Positions 17,409-25,091 of a stretch of DNA of 64,000 nucleotides are shown here, piece after piece (the stretch's first letter is position 1; every line of letters begins with the position of its first letter). The notes under the pieces were generated by a model. It ran no database searches. It saw only the letters and a program-made list of their open reading frames with translations, and was not told where the DNA came from. Source of the stretch: Lachnospiraceae bacterium UBA7205 (GTDB lineage: Bacteria; Bacillota; Clostridia; Lachnospirales; Lachnospiraceae); NCBI GenBank assembly GCA_002490665.1, contig DKUL01000035.1:1-64000 (forward strand), read 5' to 3'. The translations under genes and the position numbers were made by a program.

Positions 17409-18779
17409 ATGCCAGTTTCTTTGACTACATTGCCAATTTATGACCAATATTTAACCACATACCGCGGCAGCGACGATAACCATGGCTCCAGAAATTACAA
17501 GAACAGCAAACGCAGCCTTCGTCATGCCACACATAATGCAACCGAGCTGAGGGACATCTATAGTGCCATTCAGTGGAAAAACCGTTTCGCACCGCTCTAT
17601 CTCACGGAACCCTCACCGCGTTCCGTCGCTTATGCGATACACTTAAAGGAGAGCGCCAACGACCTGCGGCAGACCATTGATTCGCTCAGCGGAGACGACG
17701 ATGACCTGTTCTCCATGAAGTCCGCCTACAGCGACAATGAACTGCTCGCAAGCGTGGAATATGAATCCGAGGATGCAGACGACGATGTTCCGTCTGATTT
17801 TGTGCTGGAAATCGAGAATTTTGCGACACCGCAGATCAACACCAGCAAATACATGAAGGCAAACCAGCCCGTCGCGCTCGCGCCGGACAGTTACTCCTTC
17901 GACATCCTGACAAACAAGCTGCACTATGAACTACAGTTTAATGTCAGCGAGGGGGAGACAAACAGCGAGCTGCAGAAAAAGCTTGCCCGCCTTATCAACA
18001 ATTCCGATATCGGTGTCTCGGCAAAGGTTGTCGAATCGCGCGGTCTGTCCGCGCTGGAAATTACCTCAAACGCGTACGGACTGCCGATACAGAGCAACCG
18101 GCACTTTACCATCACGGATGAAAATACAAGCTACACGGACGGTATTGTCGATTATCTGGGACTGAACAAGACAATCAAGGAGGCGACCAACGCCGTGTAC
18201 AGCATCAATGGGAACGAGGAGTCTTCCTATTCGAACAGCTTCAACGTCTACGGCGCCTACCATGTGACGCTGCACCCCGAAAATACCGAGGCGGGAAAAA
18301 ATGTTGCCGACAACATCACGGCGCGGGCGGCGGCAGCCAATGCCGGAAAGACTGCAAGTGTCAAAATAGGCCTCTATCCTGATGCGGAGTCGCTCTCCAA
18401 TAATATAGAAACATTTGTGGAAGGCTACAACCATTTTATGAATGGTGTCATTAATGACCAGTCTGACGAGCCGCTTACCCGGCTTCTGTCAAAGGACCTC
18501 CACAAGTTTCTGGGGCTTCACAGCTACAACCTTGAAAAATACGGCATCAGCATCAATGAAGATGCCACGCTTGACTACAAAAAACTGGATGATGTCGCGG
18601 ACGCCGACGCCATCAAAGGATTTGGCTCGCAGATTCTGCGGAAGCTCAATGCCATCTCCCTTGACCCTATGGAGTACATTGACCGGCGCATATGCGCTTA
18701 CCCGAACCCCAATGCAAGCTATCCGAATCCGTATATGACAAGCATCTACACAGGAATGCTATTCAGCACCTGGACATAA
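17409..18779 (+). CDS. FliD-like (flagellar hook-associated protein 2-like) protein
   Basis: 456 residues. The middle resembles the FliD core: YSFDILTNKLHYELQFNVSE (~167), a segment like SELQKKLARLINNSDIGVSAKV (~183), LGLNKTIKEATNAVYSINGN (~246, compare the FliD pattern of a variable loop followed by AVYSVNG) and EGYNHFMNGV plus GISINEDATLDYKKLDD near the C-terminus. It is shorter than many FliD caps (about 500-900 residues) and its N-terminus (charged, His/Asn/Arg-rich) is not the usual FliD start, so it may be a specialised cap or surface filament-associated protein. The ATG follows GGGGAGGAC. It ends in an unusual Asn/Pro/Tyr-rich tail (about 430-456). A cluster of hairpins follows. Confidence 0.7.
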   Translation: MPVSLTTLPIYDQYLTTYRGSDDNHGSRNYKNSKRSLRHATHNATELRDIYSAIQWKNRFAPLYLTEPSPRSVAYAIHLKESANDLRQTIDSLSGDDDDLFSMKSAYSDNELLASVEYESEDADDDVPSDFVLEIENFATPQINTSKYMKANQPVALAPDSYSFDILTNKLHYELQFNVSEGETNSELQKKLARLINNSDIGVSAKVVESRGLSALEITSNAYGLPIQSNRHFTITDENTSYTDGIVDYLGLNKTIKEATNAVYSINGNEESSYSNSFNVYGAYHVTLHPENTEAGKNVADNITARAAAANAGKTASVKIGLYPDAESLSNNIETFVEGYNHFMNGVINDQSDEPLTRLLSKDLHKFLGLHSYNLEKYGISINEDATLDYKKLDDVADADAIKGFGSQILRKLNAISLDPMEYIDRRICAYPNPNASYPNPYMTSIYTGMLFSTWT

Positions 18780-18790
18780 AAAAGATGAGC

Positions 18791-18896
18791 GCCAGCATCA
18801 CTGGCACCCACCATTCGTGAAGAACGCTGCCCTTGCGTTCTTCTGTGTGAAACTTAGAAGTTCTTAGGTGGCGTTCTTTGACACCTTAGAACTTCT
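18791..18896. terminator. Three hairpins between converging genes (bidirectional terminator region)
   Basis: GCCAG/CTGGC (18791-18805), GAAGAACGC/GCGTTCTTC (18819-18843, perfect 9-base stem) and AGAAGTTCTTAGGTG/CACCTTAGAACTTCT (18856-18896, one mismatch in 15). The last overlaps the stop of glf. None has a long T run, but the convergent context makes termination the simplest reading. Confidence 0.6.
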
Positions 18897-20028
18897 TTCC
18901 ACACTTTTCACTTTCTGCCATTTCCAGCGCCGCCGCAATCACCTTGTCCATGTCATAGTATTTGTACTGTCCCAGTCGCCCGCCGAAAAGCACGTTTTTC
19001 TCCGCATGGGCAAACGCTTCATACTTTTTATAGAGTGCCGCATTTTTCTCGTCGTTTACCGGATAATACGGCTCGTCGCCGCGCTTCCACTCCTTGGGAT
19101 ATTCCCTTGTAATCACGGTATCCGGCTGACTGCCGAACTCAAAGTGCTTATGCTCGATAATGCGTGTAAACGGCACCTCGCGCTCCGTGTAGTTGACGAC
19201 TGCATTCCCCTGGTAATTTTCCTCCCCCTCCAGAAGCTCTGTCTCGAAATTCAGGGAACGGTATTCCAGCGCCCCCTCACAATAGTCAAAAAACGCATCT
19301 ATCATTCCTGTGTACAATACCTTGTCAAACAGATGCTGCCCATCTTTTGTGACATATGTGTCATTTTCTTTTCTGGCATATTCCGCAAAATCTGTTTCCA
19401 GCTTAACATCAATACCCTCAAGCAGCTTCTCAACCATGGCTGTGTAGCCGCCCTTGGGAATCCCCTGATACGCATCGTTAAAATAATTGTTGTCAAACGT
19501 AAACCGCACCGGAAGACGCTTAATGATGAACGCCGGCAGTTCCCGGCAGTCCCTGCCCCACTGTTTCTCCGTGTAGCCTTTTACAAGCTTTTCATAGATG
19601 TCCGTTCCCACCAGCGAGAGCGCCTGCTCCTCAAGATTTGCGGGATTAGCAATGTTCAGGTCTGCTATCTGGGACTGGATGCGCTGTGCCGCCTCCTTCG
19701 GCGTTTTGATGTTCCACATTTTCGCGAACGTATTCATATTAAAAGGAAGATTGTACAGCTCGTCCTTGTAAACTGCCACCGGGGAGTTCACGTAATTGTT
19801 GAACTCCGCCAGATTGTTCACATACTGCCATATTTTCCTGTCTGATGTGTGAAAAATATGTGCCCCATACTGATGGACGTGGATACCCTTCACCTGCTCC
19901 GTGTAAATGTTTCCTGCAATATGGTTTCTTTTGTCTATAACAAGACATTTCTTTCCCACGTTTTTCATTTCACTGGCAAACACAGCGCCAAAAAGCCCCG
20001 CGCCGACCACCAAATAATCATACCTCAT
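18886..20028 (-). CDS. glf: UDP-galactopyranose mutase
   Basis: FAD enzyme converting UDP-galactopyranose to UDP-galactofuranose, the donor for galactofuranose in surface glycans. 380 residues, usual size. The N-terminal FAD fold YDYLVVGAGLFGAVFA with the acidic VIDKRNHIAGNIY, then GIHVHQYGAHIFHT, the conserved NLPFNMNTF and late motifs GRLGQYKYYDMD are all present. It follows a GT2 glycosyltransferase by 17 bases in the same operon, which suggests galactofuranose use in this local glycan. Confidence 0.95.
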   Translation of the reverse strand: MRYDYLVVGAGLFGAVFASEMKNVGKKCLVIDKRNHIAGNIYTEQVKGIHVHQYGAHIFHTSDRKIWQYVNNLAEFNNYVNSPVAVYKDELYNLPFNMNTFAKMWNIKTPKEAAQRIQSQIADLNIANPANLEEQALSLVGTDIYEKLVKGYTEKQWGRDCRELPAFIIKRLPVRFTFDNNYFNDAYQGIPKGGYTAMVEKLLEGIDVKLETDFAEYARKENDTYVTKDGQHLFDKVLYTGMIDAFFDYCEGALEYRSLNFETELLEGEENYQGNAVVNYTEREVPFTRIIEHKHFEFGSQPDTVITREYPKEWKRGDEPYYPVNDEKNAALYKKYEAFAHAEKNVLFGGRLGQYKYYDMDKVIAAALEMAESEKCGKKF

Positions 20029-20045
20029 AATCCTTTATCCTCCTG

Positions 20046-21143
20046 TCAGTTAATATTCAGGGACGGCTCCGCCGGCTTCCAGTCCCTTGCAATCTGTTCA
20101 AAATTGGCTGCCTTCTCAAGCAGCTTTGCGTGCTCCGTCTCATATTCCTTCTGTGGAAGCGCCCGGAGCTTTGGCGATTTGGCAAGCTTTCGAAAACACA
20201 GCGAGAGCGCCATGTATGCGGATGTCCCGCTGCTTGCGACGTCAATGTCGCTCTCACAGTCAAATCCTGCCCTGCGGAACCATTCCGAAGCCTCCTCAAA
20301 ATCCTCCTTTTTCATAAAGAAGTATCCCAGCTCCATACACATCTCCGCTGACGGTATCGTTGCCTCCTCGCTCAGCGCAGTTTTCAGCATACTTACCGGA
20401 TTGTCCGAAAGCCTGTATATTTTTAAAAGGACGGCTATAATCTGCCTGCACAGCAGCTCCTTGCCCGCTTCCCTTTTCTCCACAAGGGCTTTCTCAAAAA
20501 ACGATTCCGCTTTTTCAAGATCCTTCTCCGTGCCAGCCTTGTACAGTTCCCGGATATACATTCCCATCAGGCGGTCGGAGAGTGTTCCTTTTTCCTCTAT
20601 CGTCTTCTCAAACACTTCAAAGTCCCTGCTGCTGTGGTTCCCCTGCGGACAGTGCCGAATCTCAATGTCACTGTCAAAGACAACCGGGTTGATATTAATT
20701 GTCTCATGAATCGGCTCAATCCACGTAAACTCGCGCAGTCTTTTGAAGAGCTTCGGCCGCATGTCCCGCGCAAAATTCTCTGTCGGATGGTTAATCTGCT
20801 CCGTCACGTAAATCATCTGCACAATTTCCACCTCGGGCATCATGGCACGCTTTAAGTTCTTGAGCTTATTCTGGTTTTCACGGTCGAGCACCTCGTCGGC
20901 ATCCGCCGAGTAAATATAGTCGCCAGTCGCCTTGGAAAATGCAAAATTCCTTGCCGCCGCAAAGTCATCCTTCCATTCAAAATCATATACATACGGCGTA
21001 TATTGCTCCGCTATTTCCTTGGTATTATCGGTGGAGCCAGTGTCCACAATGATAATCTCATCCATGACATCCTTCAGTGAATCAAGGCAGTTTGCAAGCA
21101 CCGCAGATTCATTCTTAACAATCATACACAGACTGAATTTCAT
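20046..21143 (-). CDS. Family 2 glycosyltransferase with helical-repeat C-terminus
   Basis: 365 residues. The GT-A domain begins MKFSLCMIVKNESAVLANCL, with IIVDTGSTDNT and the metal-binding SADADEV (~78). The pattern DFAAARNFAFSKATGDY belongs to the SunS-like/TPR GT2 subgroup. Residues ~185-350 are helical and TPR-like (VEKREAGKELLCRQIIAV, GYFFMKKEDFEEASEWFRRA). The acceptor is unknown; proximity to FliD- and flagellin-like genes suggests protein or flagellar glycosylation. It is the first gene of an operon with glf and has a clear promoter. Confidence 0.88.
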   Translation of the reverse strand: MKFSLCMIVKNESAVLANCLDSLKDVMDEIIIVDTGSTDNTKEIAEQYTPYVYDFEWKDDFAAARNFAFSKATGDYIYSADADEVLDRENQNKLKNLKRAMMPEVEIVQMIYVTEQINHPTENFARDMRPKLFKRLREFTWIEPIHETININPVVFDSDIEIRHCPQGNHSSRDFEVFEKTIEEKGTLSDRLMGMYIRELYKAGTEKDLEKAESFFEKALVEKREAGKELLCRQIIAVLLKIYRLSDNPVSMLKTALSEEATIPSAEMCMELGYFFMKKEDFEEASEWFRRAGFDCESDIDVASSGTSAYMALSLCFRKLAKSPKLRALPQKEYETEHAKLLEKAANFEQIARDWKPAEPSLNIN

Positions 21144-21202
21144 ACTGTTGCCCCCTCTGTCTTCCTAATTATAATACTGCATGGCAAAATCTTTTCACAA
21201 CT

Positions 21203-21231
21203 AGTATATCTGAATTCACATAACTTCTCAA
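21203..21231 (-). promoter_or_regulatory. Sigma-A promoter for the GT2-glf operon
   Basis: TTGAGA (21226-21231), 17-base spacer and TATACT (21203-21208) on the minus strand, about 60 bases before the start. A separate TATAAT at 21315-21320 on the plus strand lies 30 bases upstream of the divergent gene but lacks a good -35. Confidence 0.7.
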
Positions 21232-21350
21232 CCATTAATTTATCTTATTTATAAAAAAATTAGAACATTTGTAATCGCTCCATTATTTTTGTGTGCATTA
21301 AGATAAATTTGTGTTATAATAGGATTTATCAAACACACCATGGGAAAGGT

Positions 21351-22688
21351 ATGGATATCATTATGGAAAATCAGGAAAGGCTTGCAGTCGTTATCTGCAA
21401 TCATAACAAGGGAGACCGTACCACAGACTGCATCCGGTCCGTGCTCTCCTCACATCACTTTGTCATAGGCGACACGCTGAAAATCTTTGTGGTAGACAAT
21501 GCATCTGATGACGATTCCGCATCGGTTATCACAAAGGCGTATGGGGACAGGATATCTTTTACACGCTCCGATTCCGACCTCGGAAGCTGCGGCGGACTAA
21601 ATCTCGGCATTGAACAAGCCTTGTCGGAAGGATTCCCATACATATGCTGCATGGGGGAAGAGGTCACAGCCGACCCCGATGCGCTGAAAACAATGTTTGA
21701 CTTTATGGCCGCCACTCCCTCTGCAGGGCTTGTGGGCGGTAAAATATTTCACAGCCATATGCCGCATTACATACAGCATTTTGGAATGTCTGTCGATTTC
21801 AGGCATTTTAAGGCTTCCATGCTGTATGCAGACACGCCTGACAGCGAAAACATCCCCAATCTTGTATATTGTGATGCCATCAGTGGCAGCTGTATGATGG
21901 TTCGCGCCAAAGCCATTGAGAAGGCAGGACTGATGCCAACCGAAAACTTTCTCTACTGGGATGACACAGAATGGGGCTACCGGATTAAGCAGTCCGGTTT
22001 TGAAGTCGTGGCTCTTGGCGATGCCAGATTTTACCACTCCGCAAATCCCATGCACCGATGTGACAACACAAAAGTTAATTACTATATGACCCGCAATGGT
22101 ATGCACTTTTTTATGAAATACACCAAGCCGGAAGACTGCATGCGGATGAGTATCGTCCTGCTCCGTTCCATATTTGAAGATTTCTACCTACACAAGATGG
22201 GCAATGCGCATAATATGGCACAATCCGATATTGCGGCGCTGCTTGATGCCATCAGCGGGGTGCGCGGAAAGGCTGCTGACAACCGCATCCTTGACAATGA
22301 CGAAACCGGTCTCGGCTTTGTAAGCTTTTTTGAGGAGCAGGAAGCAGTGTACATGGAGGACGATGACCCGTTTCTCGAACAAGTGATACGCCAGATTAAT
22401 CCCGACATTGTATTTATGCAGCTGCCATGCACTGAAGCAGTCACAATTATCCGGTGTGACTCCATTTTAGGCATCAAGGATTTCAATTTCCCGCTTGATT
22501 ACAGCGAAAACGTCATTTATATAGACAAAAATTATAAGATGCTCTCCTCGCGTGAAGACATGCACCTTATCAAAAATTACGAGCCAAGCCTTCAGCTGTT
22601 TCTATATGCAATGCAGCCGGCTGTGCTTCGGAGAGTGGAAGAACTGCGAAATGGAGAATTTCAAAAAGAACAGAAGGATTTCTGTTAA
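21351..22688 (+). CDS. Family 2 glycosyltransferase (WbbL-like)
   Basis: About 445 residues. GT-A domain: LAVVICNHNKGDRTTDCIRS, VDNASDDDSA, DLGSCGGLNLGIEQAL, a Met-Gly-Glu-Glu in the place of the usual DxD (CCMGEEVTADPD), SGSCMMVRAKAIEKAGL and the acidic WDDTEWGYRIKQSG, as in rhamnosyl/galactofuranosyl GT2 enzymes. About 130 C-terminal residues have no recognised domain. The start is uncertain between ATG 21351 and ATG 21363 (MENQERL); in-frame codons before 21327 would precede the predicted transcript start. The enzyme would fit as a galactofuranosyl or deoxyhexosyl transferase with the nearby glf; that is inference. Confidence 0.85.
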   Translation: MDIIMENQERLAVVICNHNKGDRTTDCIRSVLSSHHFVIGDTLKIFVVDNASDDDSASVITKAYGDRISFTRSDSDLGSCGGLNLGIEQALSEGFPYICCMGEEVTADPDALKTMFDFMAATPSAGLVGGKIFHSHMPHYIQHFGMSVDFRHFKASMLYADTPDSENIPNLVYCDAISGSCMMVRAKAIEKAGLMPTENFLYWDDTEWGYRIKQSGFEVVALGDARFYHSANPMHRCDNTKVNYYMTRNGMHFFMKYTKPEDCMRMSIVLLRSIFEDFYLHKMGNAHNMAQSDIAALLDAISGVRGKAADNRILDNDETGLGFVSFFEEQEAVYMEDDDPFLEQVIRQINPDIVFMQLPCTEAVTIIRCDSILGIKDFNFPLDYSENVIYIDKNYKMLSSREDMHLIKNYEPSLQLFLYAMQPAVLRRVEELRNGEFQKEQKDFC

Positions 22689-22712
22689 GTTTTCAGAATA
22701 TTCTGACGATAT
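22686..22712 (+). promoter_or_regulatory. Sigma-D (sigma-28)-like promoter
   Basis: TAAG (22686-22689), 15-base spacer and GACGATAT (22705-22712), each one base from the flagellar sigma consensus TAAA / GCCGATAT. It lies just after a glycosyltransferase stop and 66 bases before the start of a FlgN-like gene. Confidence 0.5.
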
Positions 22713-22777
22713 AACTTATGTAGTGTAATTATGTAATCATTATGATTTGCACGCACCGACAAGAATGGGGGATATTT

Positions 22778-23260
22778 ATGGAGTATCGTCAGATATATGA
22801 AAATTTATTAAAAACGTTGTGCAATGCATACCGCAAAATGTTCAGGTTTCTGGAGGGAATCGAGCAATGTGATGCCGAGCTGTCACGCCTGTCAGAGCAA
22901 AACCGTCCTGATGTTGACGAGGTGAGCGGCATTACCTCATGCAAAGAACGTCTGATATGCACGCTGGATCAGGTTTCCCTAGCGATAGAGCCTCTTCACG
23001 AGCAGCTTGACGGTATCATGGAGCTCTGTCAGGAGGTCGATGCCCATCCAATGTACCATCATATGGAGGATTTGCAGATTTTAACATACTACTATATCCG
23101 CAAGGTCATCAACAAGGAGGATATCAACAATCCCGGTATTATCAGCCGCCTGAACAGCTACAAGGAATCCCTTGAACTTGACAAGGCAATCAGCGAGGTC
23201 CCGCAGTCACAGCGGCAGGTATATATGTTCGTTCCGGATAAAGGAAAAGCAGGTAACTGA
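22778..23260 (+). CDS. Small helical protein, possibly a FlgN-type flagellar chaperone
   Basis: 160 residues from ATG 22778 (MEYRQIYENLLKTLCNAYRK), chosen because GGGGGA stands 6 bases upstream; an earlier in-frame ATG at 22742 has no such site. The protein is almost entirely charged helix with no signal peptide or membrane segment, in size and composition like FlgN/FliT export chaperones, but no diagnostic motif was recognised. The sigma-D-like promoter and the flagellar neighbours support a flagellar role. Its last codons are part of a perfect bidirectional terminator. Confidence 0.55.
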   Translation: MEYRQIYENLLKTLCNAYRKMFRFLEGIEQCDAELSRLSEQNRPDVDEVSGITSCKERLICTLDQVSLAIEPLHEQLDGIMELCQEVDAHPMYHHMEDLQILTYYYIRKVINKEDINNPGIISRLNSYKESLELDKAISEVPQSQRQVYMFVPDKGKAGN

Positions 23261-23278
23261 TACCTGCTTTTCCTTTAT
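23238..23278. terminator. Bidirectional terminator with 18-base perfect stem
   Basis: ATAAAGGAAAAGCAGGTA (23238-23255) pairs perfectly with TACCTGCTTTTCCTTTAT (23261-23278) around a 5-base loop. The A/T-rich outer arms serve as T run in either direction. It overlaps the 3' ends of both converging genes. Confidence 0.9.
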
Positions 23279-23279
23279 C

Positions 23280-24356
23280 TTATTCTGTTTTTCCAATCAC
23301 GCGCTCACGCTCTTTCCTGCATGCCTCATACTTATCTTTGAAAAGTTCTGCCATCTTCATATCGCCCATATCTGTATACAGTCTGATAATATGCTCATAG
23401 CAATACATTAGATTCTCACCGAGCGTATCTGCATCCTCCATCATCGTTGTCTTGATATACAAAAGGAGTGCTTTTAGCGGCTGGTTATTATCCAGAAGTA
23501 TGCCCGCATGGGTAAAGGTATATCTTGCACTCTTGCACCGTTCTGCATAGCGGTTCATCAGATCCAGCGCATCTGCTTCCCTTCCGACCATGACATAGGC
23601 TTTCGCAAGAGAGGTTATCAGAATGTGCACAAAGAAAAATTCCGTTGTCGGATTCTGCAAAACAGCCCTTTCATAAAACTGGACTGACTTCTCATAATTT
23701 CCAATAATAAACTCTGACTGCCCAATCTGAAAAAGCGTATACAAATCATCCGGGTTCTTCTCCAGGTTATGATACAGCAGTTCAAGGTTACGCAGTTGTT
23801 TCTTCTGCATCTCCTCCTTCGGAAGCGCATAGCCATAGTGGATAACTTCCATAGGTACCAGAAAGCACTGGGCCATTTCGTCCCGCTTATCCATATCCCT
23901 TGGACACACCTGTTCATGAATGGGAAAATCGTAACAATAAAAGTTCCTGTTATAAAGCCTTGTTACGTCGTCCGTTCCATAACCCTTTTCACCGTTTTCT
24001 TTCAATACAAGGTTTTTCAGACGGATTGTTCCGATATGACGCGGATATTTCTGCATCATTATGCGCATGGATGCCACATCCACCGAATTTACAAACTCGT
24101 CACAGTCTAATGATAAAATCCAGTTATTGGAAGCATTTTCCGCACAAAAATTTCTTGCCGCGCTAAAATCATCTGTCCACTCGAATTCAAGTACCTTATC
24201 GGCGTACCGCCTGGCAATTTCCTTTGTTGCATCCGTGGAACCCGTATCTGCCACAACAATTTCAAAACCGTATGGAATAAGTCTTTTGAGACATTCCTCT
24301 ATATATTTTTCCTCGTTTTTTGCAATAATGCACACCGAAACCGGCACTTTTGCCAT
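23280..24356 (-). CDS. Family 2 glycosyltransferase with TPR-like C-terminus
   Basis: 358 residues. GT-A domain MAKVPVSVCIIAKNEEKYI, VADTGSTDATKEIA, DDFSAARNFC and the metal site SLDCDEF (~86). The C-terminal half is built of helical TPR-like repeats (LRNLELLYHNLEKNPDDLYT, NYEKSVQFYERAVLQNPTTE). It is a close structural twin of the enzyme at 20046-21143. It starts 53 bases after the miniature flagellin gene in the same direction, so the two are probably one transcript; a dedicated flagellin-type protein glycosyltransferase is the natural suggestion. Confidence 0.87.
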   Translation of the reverse strand: MAKVPVSVCIIAKNEEKYIEECLKRLIPYGFEIVVADTGSTDATKEIARRYADKVLEFEWTDDFSAARNFCAENASNNWILSLDCDEFVNSVDVASMRIMMQKYPRHIGTIRLKNLVLKENGEKGYGTDDVTRLYNRNFYCYDFPIHEQVCPRDMDKRDEMAQCFLVPMEVIHYGYALPKEEMQKKQLRNLELLYHNLEKNPDDLYTLFQIGQSEFIIGNYEKSVQFYERAVLQNPTTEFFFVHILITSLAKAYVMVGREADALDLMNRYAERCKSARYTFTHAGILLDNNQPLKALLLYIKTTMMEDADTLGENLMYCYEHIIRLYTDMGDMKMAELFKDKYEACRKERERVIGKTE

Positions 24357-24409
24357 GCCCTCGTCCTCCTTAACAGTCTTTTCCGGCTTCCCTTTACTTT
24401 AAATCAAGT

Positions 24410-24736
24410 TTAATCCAAAAGCTTTGACACGACCGCGGTCTGCTGGTTTGCCTGCGCAAGCACAGAGTCATCCGCCCCCTCAAGAATCCGGCGGTTTGCT
24501 TCCCAAATCATCTCATCTGCCCTTGCGACATCTGCCGCCAGACTTGCTGCCGCATTCATATTTTCAAGCGTTGCCTCCGTGACAGTTCCCCTTGCAGTGA
24601 GCTCCAAAGATGCTGCCTCTGCCGGCTGCTCTGTCATTTTCTGCCCTGTTGCCAGTTTATCTTCTTTCACTTTAGTCTTTGCAGCATACGCTTCATTTGC
24701 CATTCTGATTTCCGTTGCCAAATTTCTGATTTCCAT
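24410..24736 (-). CDS. Miniature flagellin-like protein (108 residues)
   Basis: MEIRNLATEIRMANEAYAAK, 108 residues from ATG 24736, which has AAGGAGG 7 bases upstream. The N-terminal half (LATGQKMTEQPAEAASLELT) resembles the flagellin LSSGxxINxAxDDAAGLxI region. The C-terminal half (TLENMNAAASLAADVARADEM ... VLAQANQQTAVVSKLLD) resembles the flagellin C-terminal helix, which normally ends with MLAQANQxPQxVLxLL. The central D1-D3 sequence is missing, and true flagellins have more than 250 residues. It may be an unusual minor filament subunit, a junction protein or a decoy for chaperone/glycosylation. It shares a transcript with the following glycosyltransferase. Confidence 0.72.
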   Translation of the reverse strand: MEIRNLATEIRMANEAYAAKTKVKEDKLATGQKMTEQPAEAASLELTARGTVTEATLENMNAAASLAADVARADEMIWEANRRILEGADDSVLAQANQQTAVVSKLLD

Positions 24737-24932
24737 ACAATACCTCCTTGTGTAAAACAATCAATCCATTATTTGCATTTGCCCGCGCATCCCGCAATAC
24801 AGCCAGACTGCATAGGCGGGTCTGTGCACTGGTCATAATAAACGTCAAACATTCCTCGGTTTATTATAACTATGATGAACACCAGAAAATATTTGATACT
24901 CCCCTGGTACAACATCCACTTTACATAACTAT

Positions 24933-24961
24933 ATTTTAATCGAATTGTCAGACTATGTCAA
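24933..24961 (-). promoter_or_regulatory. Sigma-A promoter for the miniature flagellin operon
   Basis: TTGACA (24956-24961), 17-base spacer and TAAAAT (24933-24938) on the minus strand, leaving a leader of about 190 bases. No sigma-D motif was found here. The rest of the 24737-25091 gap is A/T-rich; a weak hairpin (about 25040-25075) after the ABC permease is possible. Confidence 0.65.
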
Positions 24962-25091
24962 CCAATTATTTCAATTTTACGCATAATTAAAATAAATTCC
25001 ACTATTGTTCCGCAAATGACAAATTCCGACCAGACATTAATATTTCATGTACGTTGCACCACTGCATCTTCGTATAAAAAACAGTGCTCCT

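Noticed and set aside
18868..20709. Two long plus-strand open frames (325 and 286 codons) over glf and the GT2 gene
   Set aside because: The minus strand encodes clear enzymes with full motifs; the plus frames have no recognised domain or initiation signal.
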